In this document: positions 59,237 to 64,000 of the stretch, piece after piece
Numbering within the stretch: position 1 is the stretch's first letter
How the letters are laid out: the number at the start of each line of letters is the position of its first letter
From: Pseudomonas syringae
GTDB lineage: Bacteria > Pseudomonadota > Gammaproteobacteria > Pseudomonadales > Pseudomonadaceae
Length of the DNA: 64,000 bases
NCBI RefSeq assembly: GCF_021606685.1
Contig: NZ_WKCB01000008.1
Location: 54,141-118,140, forward strand
Direction: 5' to 3'
Program-made: the position numbers and the translations under genes
The notes under the pieces: generated by a model
Database searches by the model: none
Told to the model about the DNA's origin: nothing
What the model saw: only the letters and a program-made list of their open reading frames with translations

Positions 59237-59641
59237 ATGACTGAACAAGACCTTCTGGCCCAGCCCCCCGCCGATTACATGAACGAAGCCCAGCAAGGTT
59301 TCTTCCGTGCGCTGTTGCTGGCCCAGCGCAATGAGCTGCAAGCGCGTATCGACGCGGAGTTCCAGCTGCTGCGCGAGCAGGAAACCAACAGCGACCCCGC
59401 CGATGTAGGCAGCGCCGAAGAACAGCGCCAGTGGCAACTGCGCCTGCTGGAGCGCGAAAAAAAGCTGTTGGACAAGATCGACGACGCCCTGGAATTGCTG
59501 GCCCGTGGCGAATACGGCTGGTGCCGCGAAACCGGCGAGCCCATTGGCCTGCAACGCCTGCTGCTGCGCCCCACGGCCACCCTGTGTATCGAAGCCAAAG
59601 AACGTGAAGAGCTGCGCGAACGCCATAAACGAGCGATCTGA
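59237..59641 (+). CDS. dksA2: DksA2, zinc-independent DksA paralogue
   Basis: A secondary-channel RNA polymerase regulator acting with ppGpp. 134 residues: helical coiled coil with tip residues D53-P-A-D56, and a degenerate zinc finger in which only Cys96 and Cys117 of the four ligands remain (C-R-E-T and C-I-E-A). This matches the DksA2 class that folds without zinc and substitutes for DksA in zinc starvation in P. aeruginosa. Behind a Zur box and followed by COG0523 genes. Confidence 0.96.
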   Translation: MTEQDLLAQPPADYMNEAQQGFFRALLLAQRNELQARIDAEFQLLREQETNSDPADVGSAEEQRQWQLRLLEREKKLLDKIDDALELLARGEYGWCRETGEPIGLQRLLLRPTATLCIEAKEREELRERHKRAI

Positions 59642-59667
59642 CCGGCCAACCTGATGAGGAATACCTG

Positions 59668-60876
59668 ATGCCCAATCGTCTCCCCGTTACCGTGTTGTCC
59701 GGCTTTCTCGGCGCCGGTAAAAGCACGCTGCTCAACTACGTCCTGCGTAACCGCGAGAACCTGCGGGTGGCGGTGATCGTCAATGACATGAGCGAAATCA
59801 ACATCGACGGCAGCGAGGTTCAGCGCGACGTCACCCTCAACCGTTCTGAAGAAAAACTGGTGGAGATGAGCAACGGCTGCATCTGCTGCACCTTGCGGGA
59901 AGACTTGCTTTTAGAAGTCGGAAAACTCGCCAAGGAAGGTCGGTTCGATTACCTGTTGATTGAATCCACCGGCATTTCCGAACCCTTGCCCGTGGCCGAA
60001 ACCTTCACCTTTCGCGATGAAAACGAGCAAAGCCTCGCCGATATCGCGCGCCTGGACACCATGGTCACGGTGGTCGACGGCATGAATTTCCTGCTCGACT
60101 ACCAGGCCGCCGAAAGCCTGGCCTCGCGGGGTGAAACCCTCGGCGAAGAAGACGAACGCTCGATCACCGACCTGCTGATCGAGCAGATCGAATTCGCCGA
60201 CGTGATCCTGATCAGCAAGATCGACCTGATCAGCAGCCGCGAGCGCGAGGAGCTGATGGCGATCCTCGAGCGCCTCAACGCCCAGGCGGAAATCATCCCG
60301 ATGGTCATGGGCGAAGTGCCGCTGCACAAGATCCTCAACACCGGCCGTTTCGACTTCGAACGTGCCGCCCAAGCCCCAGGCTGGTTGCAGGAGCTGCGCG
60401 GCGAGCATGTGCCGGAAACCCAAGAGTACGGTATCGCTTCCACCGCCTATCGCGCGCGTCGTCCGTTTCACCCGCAACGCTTTTTCGACTTTATCGACCG
60501 CCCGTGGGTCAACGGCAAACTGCTGCGCTCCAAGGGCTTCTTCTGGCTGGCCAGCAAGCACCAGGACGCCGGCAGCTGGTCCCAGGCCGGTGGCCTGATG
60601 CGCCACGGGTTTGCCGGGCGCTGGTGGCGTTTTGTGCCGAAAAGCCAATGGCCACAGGACGAAGAAAGCGTGGCGGCAATCATGGGTAACTGGCAACTGA
60701 GCACCGGCGATTGCCGCCAGGAACTGGTGTTTATCGGGCAGAACATCGACTTCGCACAGATGCGCGCCGAGCTGGACGCCTGCTTGCTCACCGATGCAGA
60801 AATGGCCCTGGGCGTCGAAGGTTGGCGCCAACTGGCCGACCCCTTTGGCCCCTGGTATGAGGAGGCAGCCGCCTGA
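59668..60876 (+). CDS. zigA: COG0523 GTP-dependent zinc metallochaperone (ZigA-like)
   Basis: 402 residues. G1 GFLGAGKS at 12-19, the metal-binding C-x-C-C motif NGCICC with Cys71, 73 and 74, ESTGISEP, and NKxD-type SKID near residue 190. A CobW_C domain follows ([19 protein letters not shown]). Proposed to deliver zinc to priority enzymes. It follows dksA2 by 26 bases and shares a base with the next gene (TGATG), so dksA2-zigA-DUF1826 is an operon under the Zur box at 59191. Confidence 0.93.
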   Translation: MPNRLPVTVLSGFLGAGKSTLLNYVLRNRENLRVAVIVNDMSEINIDGSEVQRDVTLNRSEEKLVEMSNGCICCTLREDLLLEVGKLAKEGRFDYLLIESTGISEPLPVAETFTFRDENEQSLADIARLDTMVTVVDGMNFLLDYQAAESLASRGETLGEEDERSITDLLIEQIEFADVILISKIDLISSREREELMAILERLNAQAEIIPMVMGEVPLHKILNTGRFDFERAAQAPGWLQELRGEHVPETQEYGIASTAYRARRPFHPQRFFDFIDRPWVNGKLLRSKGFFWLASKHQDAGSWSQAGGLMRHGFAGRWWRFVPKSQWPQDEESVAAIMGNWQLSTGDCRQELVFIGQNIDFAQMRAELDACLLTDAEMALGVEGWRQLADPFGPWYEEAAA

Positions 60877-61520
60877 TGTTGGCCCAAGTGATTGCGTTAC
60901 GCCCAGTGATCCGCCAAACCCGCGGCGAAACCCCGCTGGCGCTGTCCGAGATCCTCGAAGACGGCGTCAACCTGGCGCTGTGGCAGCGCCAACTGCCGTT
61001 GCACATTGCCGAGTTTGGCGCGTTGCTGGTGGCGCTCAACGAACCGTTGGCGGACTCGATGGTGATCGAACTCAACAGCGAGGACGCCGAGCCGAATTTG
61101 CACGGTCTGGCGGCCAGTTGCCGTGATCTTGAAGGCTACGAAGGCTTTATCGCCGATGTGTCGTGGCTGGTCAGCGCGTTTGCGTGCCTGCTCGGTGCCA
61201 AGCGCATCGGTGTGCGCCTGCGGCTGTTGGACAAGGCCATGTGCCCGCGTTTTCACGTGGACCACGTGCCGGTGCGGCTGATCACCACCTATGCCGGCAT
61301 CGGCAGCCAGTGGCTGCGCGAAGGCGTGATGGACCGTCGCAGGCTGAGCGAGCCTGATGCTGAACCCCGCGAGCGCATCGAGCAGATCCAGTGCGGTGAA
61401 GTGGCCTTGCTCAAAGGCACAAAATGGCACGGCAATGAGGGCTACGGCCTGATCCATCGCTCGCCGGCCCTCAAGGCGGATGAACGTCGCTTGATCCTGA
61501 CGCTGGATTGGCTGGCATAA
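60876..61520 (+). CDS. DUF1826 protein
   Basis: 214 residues, soluble. The conserved core CPRFHVDHVPVRLITTYAG (about 126-144) with Cys, two His and Asp, and the later KGTKWHGNEGYGLIHRSP, resemble a cupin-like or 2-oxoglutarate-oxygenase-like metal site; this is inference. It is regularly found beside COG0523 genes, as here, with overlapping stop and start, so a role in metal allocation is likely. Confidence 0.87.
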   Translation: MLAQVIALRPVIRQTRGETPLALSEILEDGVNLALWQRQLPLHIAEFGALLVALNEPLADSMVIELNSEDAEPNLHGLAASCRDLEGYEGFIADVSWLVSAFACLLGAKRIGVRLRLLDKAMCPRFHVDHVPVRLITTYAGIGSQWLREGVMDRRRLSEPDAEPRERIEQIQCGEVALLKGTKWHGNEGYGLIHRSPALKADERRLILTLDWLA

Positions 61521-61552
61521 CCGGGTAGGATCAAGCTCTCTACACGGTCTGA

Positions 61553-62527
61553 ATGATGCCCCTCATGCTGCAGAACATTCCCACCCACGTGATCGCCGGG
61601 CCTTTGGGCGCCGGCAAGACCAGCCTGATCAAGCACCTGCTCGGCCAGCGCCCGGCCAATGAGCGTTGGGCGGTATTGATCAACGAGTTCGGGCAGATCG
61701 GCCTGGATGCCGCCTTGCTCACCCAGGACGACGACGGCATTGCCCTGGGCGAAGTCGCCGGCGGCTGCCTGTGCTGTGTGAATGGTGCACCGTTCCAGGT
61801 AGGCCTGGGCCGCCTGTTGCGTAAGGCCAAGCCGGACCGGCTGTTTATCGAGCCTTCGGGCCTGGGGCATCCGGCGCAGTTGCTCAAGCAATTGCGCGAA
61901 GCGCCCTGGCAGACCGTGCTGGCGGTTCAACCCTGCGTGCTGGTGCTGGATGCCCAAGCCCTGGCGGCGGGCAAGCCTTTACCGCCAGCCCAGCAGGATG
62001 CACTGGCCAGCGCCGGGCTGCTGGTGTTGAACAAGGAGGAAGGGCTGGAGGCTGCGCAACGCCAGGCCGTCGAACGACAATTACCCGATTGCCCGCTGTA
62101 TTGGACGCGCCAGGCACAACTACCCCTCGACCAGTTGCCCGGCCTCACGGCGCAGGCTAAAGCCGCTGTGGATAACCTTGAGGTGCCCAAGGGGCTTGCG
62201 CAAATGCCGGCCATTTGGACTGATCCCACACAGCCGATCTGCCTGAGCCAGGCGCAGGACGGCGGCTGGAGCATCGGCTGGCGCTGGCATCCGAGCCAGC
62301 AATTCGACACCCCGCGCCTGCATGAATGGCTGTCAGGCCTTGAATGGCGCCGCGCCAAGCTGGTTATCCACAGTGCCGAAGGTTGGGTGTCCGCCAACGC
62401 TGTGGATAACCGCCCGCTCATTTGGCAACCCAGTGAATGGCGCCGCGACTCGCGTATCGAGTTGATCTTCAGCGCACCACAGGACATGGCCGCATTGCAG
62501 GCCGCCCTGGCCGCCTGCCGTTACTGA
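61553..62527 (+). CDS. Second COG0523/CobW-type GTPase
   Basis: 324 residues from ATG 61553; ATG 61565 (MLQNIPTHVIAG) is an equally plausible start. G1 GPLGAGKT at 16-23, C-x-C-C motif GGCLCC with Cys72, 74 and 75, IEPSGLGHP and NKEE in place of NKxD. Shorter than the ZigA-like protein and from a different COG0523 subgroup, without a His-rich tail, so the two probably serve different clients. It begins 32 bases after the DUF1826 gene. Three exact DnaA 9-mers cluster near its 3' end (62167, 62364, 62401). It overlaps the opposing DUF3301 gene by 7 bases. Confidence 0.88.
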   Translation: MMPLMLQNIPTHVIAGPLGAGKTSLIKHLLGQRPANERWAVLINEFGQIGLDAALLTQDDDGIALGEVAGGCLCCVNGAPFQVGLGRLLRKAKPDRLFIEPSGLGHPAQLLKQLREAPWQTVLAVQPCVLVLDAQALAAGKPLPPAQQDALASAGLLVLNKEEGLEAAQRQAVERQLPDCPLYWTRQAQLPLDQLPGLTAQAKAAVDNLEVPKGLAQMPAIWTDPTQPICLSQAQDGGWSIGWRWHPSQQFDTPRLHEWLSGLEWRRAKLVIHSAEGWVSANAVDNRPLIWQPSEWRRDSRIELIFSAPQDMAALQAALAACRY

Positions 62528-62916
62528 CGGGTCTTGGTGGCGTGGTCCTGGCGCCATTGGCTCAGTTCGATAACTTCGGCGCTGGGCAGCGGTTCCTTGG
62601 CCTCGAACGGGTAGGGCGCCAGTTCGATCTGCGCACTGTGGGCGCCAAATTGGGTGATGACGCCCGCGTGCCGGGTTTCGCCGGTCACGGTAAATTCAAA
62701 ATTATAGACCCGCGCCAGGCGCCGCCGACCGTTGGCATCCTTCACAAAGCCGATGCGCTTGAGCGCCACCGCACCGTCCAGCAGCTCGATATCGAGCTTG
62801 GCGCAATGCTGCTTGACCCGCTCCAGCGCGCGTTCGCGCAGGCCGTGGTTGTGCCACACCCAGGCGGCAGCGGTCGCCAGCAGCATCAACACGAAGATGT
62901 TTCCCAGGGTCAGCAT
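62521..62916 (-). CDS. DUF3301 membrane-anchored protein
   Basis: 131 residues from ATG 62916 (MLTLGNIFVLMLLATAAAWVW). One N-terminal membrane helix (about 4-21) is followed by a soluble domain with the DUF3301 features CAKLDIELLDGAVALKRIG and RRRLARVYNFEFTVTGETRH. Function unknown; common as a single gene in gammaproteobacteria. A frame extending to 63867 runs opposite pdxY and is not real. Confidence 0.88.
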   Translation of the reverse strand: MLTLGNIFVLMLLATAAAWVWHNHGLRERALERVKQHCAKLDIELLDGAVALKRIGFVKDANGRRRLARVYNFEFTVTGETRHAGVITQFGAHSAQIELAPYPFEAKEPLPSAEVIELSQWRQDHATKTRQ

Positions 62917-63033
62917 GCGAAGAACTCCAACAAAGTGAGGGCAGCTTAACTGTGTCGCCGGTCTGTCGTACAGGCTGCGTTTAGTCGCATACTGCGCGGC
63001 CAGAATTTCAATGGCTTTACGGAAATCCCCTGC

Positions 63034-63906
63034 ATGAAACGCACACCTCATCTGCTTGCGATCCAGTCTCATGTGGTCTTTGGCCACGCCGGAAACAGCG
63101 CCGCCGTGTTCCCCATGCAGCGGGTCGGGGTGAACGTCTGGCCGCTGAACACGGTGCAGTTCTCCAACCACACACAGTATGGTCAGTGGGCGGGCGAAGT
63201 GTTGGCGCCGCAGCAGATTCCGGCATTGGTGGAAGGCATCGCTGCGATTGGCGAGCTGGGCAACTGCGATGCCATCCTGTCCGGCTACTTGGGCAGTGCC
63301 GACCAGGGCCGCGCCATCCTCACCGGCGTAGCGCGCATCAAGGCCATCAACCCCAAGGCCCTGTACCTGTGCGACCCGGTGATGGGCCACCCGGAAAAGG
63401 GTTGCAGCGTGCCTCAGGAGGTGAGTGATTTTCTGCTCGACGAAGCCGCCGCCATGGCCGACTTCCTGTGCCCCAACCAGCTGGAGCTGGACAGCTTTGC
63501 CGGGCGTAAACCGCAGTCGCTGTTCGATTGCCTGGCGATGGCCAAGGCCCTGCTGGCACGCGGGCCCAAGGCCGTACTGGTCAAACACCTGGATTACCCG
63601 GGCAAGCTGCCGGACGGTTTCGAGATGCTGCTGGTGACCGCTGAGGGCAGCTGGCACTTGCGTAGGCCGCTGTTGGCATTCCCGCGTCAGCCGGTGGGCG
63701 TTGGCGACCTGACCTCGGGGCTGTTCCTGGCGCGTGTACTGCTGGGCGACAGCCTGTTGGCCGCCTTTGAGTTCACTGCGGCGGCGGTGCATGAGGTGCT
63801 GCTGGAAACCCAGGCCTGCGCCAGTTACGAGCTGGAGCTGGTGCGGGCGCAGGATCGGATTGCTCATCCCCGCGTGCGCTTTGAGGCCACCCCGATAGGC
63901 TTGTAA
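63034..63906 (+). CDS. pdxY: Pyridoxal kinase PdxY
   Basis: Salvage kinase converting pyridoxal to pyridoxal 5'-phosphate. 290 residues; the N-terminal [20 protein letters not shown] and the substrate-site region [16 protein letters not shown] are nearly diagnostic. [11 protein letters not shown] and the ATP/Mg site [14 protein letters not shown] follow. Monocistronic between the DUF3301 gene and a REP element. Confidence 0.97.
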   Translation: MKRTPHLLAIQSHVVFGHAGNSAAVFPMQRVGVNVWPLNTVQFSNHTQYGQWAGEVLAPQQIPALVEGIAAIGELGNCDAILSGYLGSADQGRAILTGVARIKAINPKALYLCDPVMGHPEKGCSVPQEVSDFLLDEAAAMADFLCPNQLELDSFAGRKPQSLFDCLAMAKALLARGPKAVLVKHLDYPGKLPDGFEMLLVTAEGSWHLRRPLLAFPRQPVGVGDLTSGLFLARVLLGDSLLAAFEFTAAAVHEVLLETQACASYELELVRAQDRIAHPRVRFEATPIGL

Positions 63907-63920
63907 GTACGCAAAACCTA

Positions 63921-64000
63921 ATGTGGGAGCGGGCTTGCTCGCGAAGGCGGAGTGTCAGTCAATTATTCAGTGACTGACACTCCGCCTTCGCGAGCAAGCC
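63921..64000. repeat. REP doublet of a second type, truncated by window end
   Basis: Arms TGTGGGAGCGGGCTTGCTCG... (from 63922) and ...CGCGAGCAAGCC (to 64000), with inner CGAAGGCGGAGTGTCAGTCA pairing with TGACTGACACTCCGCCTTCG. The G-to-C change in GGGAGCGGGC and the CTCGCGA interior set it apart from copies 1-3, so it belongs to another REP class. Confidence 0.85.

Noticed and set aside
62521..63867. 448-codon leftward frame through pdxY
   Set aside because: Only its 3' part (62521-62916) is a gene (DUF3301); the upstream part is antisense to pdxY.
25294..64000. CRISPR array suggested by recurring GGGGCTTGCCCCC-type repeats
   Set aside because: Copies are isolated inverted pairs kilobases apart without regular spacers or cas genes; they are REP elements.

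Overview
The window looks like the chromosomal replication-origin neighbourhood of a Pseudomonas of the P. fluorescens group. The order recF-dnaN-dnaA / oriC / rpmH-rnpA-yidD-yidC-mnmE ... mnmG-rsmG-parA-parB-atpIBEFHAGDC-glmU-glmR-glmS is the pseudomonad origin block, GC content and codon use are Pseudomonas-like, and the spacers carry paired inverted REP elements of the kind scattered through P. fluorescens genomes.

Layout. 1-16.5 kb: the initiation and segregation core. recF (cut by the left edge), dnaN and dnaA read left. The origin at 3255-3750 has DnaA boxes and an AT-rich stretch, and the ribosomal protein L34 / RNase P / YidD / YidC / MnmE series reads right. A Fur-controlled FecI-FecR-TonB-receptor module (7.8-11.8 kb) sits between mnmE and mnmG. 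A second DnaA-box cluster with an AT-rich stretch lies just before mnmG. A parS site is inside recF and parA/parB follow. 16.6-23.9 kb: the nine-gene F1Fo ATP synthase operon, with a clear sigma70 promoter, hairpins at four of its gene junctions and a strong terminator. 23.9-28.1 kb: UDP-GlcNAc synthesis (glmU, a DeoR-type regulator, glmS). 28.2-36.6 kb: a small orphan protein, then a thioester alpha-2-macroglobulin coupled to penicillin-binding protein 1C. 36.8-42.5 kb: a six-gene leftward operon resembling the E. coli ynb genes (CDP-alcohol phosphatidyltransferase, hydrolase/methyltransferase, PAP2/dual-specificity phosphatase, small membrane protein, PlsC-like acyltransferase, CdsA-like cytidylyltransferase), apparently a dedicated pathway for an unknown phospholipid.

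42.7-48.6 kb: three SPFH (HflK/HflC-like) proteins and a P1B-type ATPase resembling the importer HmtA, all translationally tight. The middle SPFH protein starts with a polyhistidine tract, and a degenerate Zur-box-like palindrome lies upstream of the first. 48.7-51.6 kb: a cyclopropane-fatty-acid synthase-type methyltransferase and cardiolipin synthase. 52.2-62.5 kb: a zinc-starvation island built around two perfect 13-bp Zur-type palindromes. The leftward operon is folE2, znuC/B/A-like, gamma-carbonic anhydrase and a dihydroorotase-like gene. Rightward are amiA, then dksA2, a COG0523 GTPase, a DUF1826 gene and a second COG0523 gene, with a small secreted protein gene divergent from dksA2. Most of these enzymes are known or plausible zinc-sparing duplicates or zinc allocation proteins. 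62.5-64 kb: a DUF3301 protein, pdxY and half of another REP pair.

The strongest candidates for new biology are the SPFH trio with its P-type ATPase, His-rich tail and Zur-like site; the uncharacterised secreted protein at the dksA2 Zur box; the ynb-like phospholipid operon; the second DnaA-box cluster before mnmG; and the large excess of the exact DnaA 9-mer TTATCCACA, 29 copies found by eye in 64 kb.
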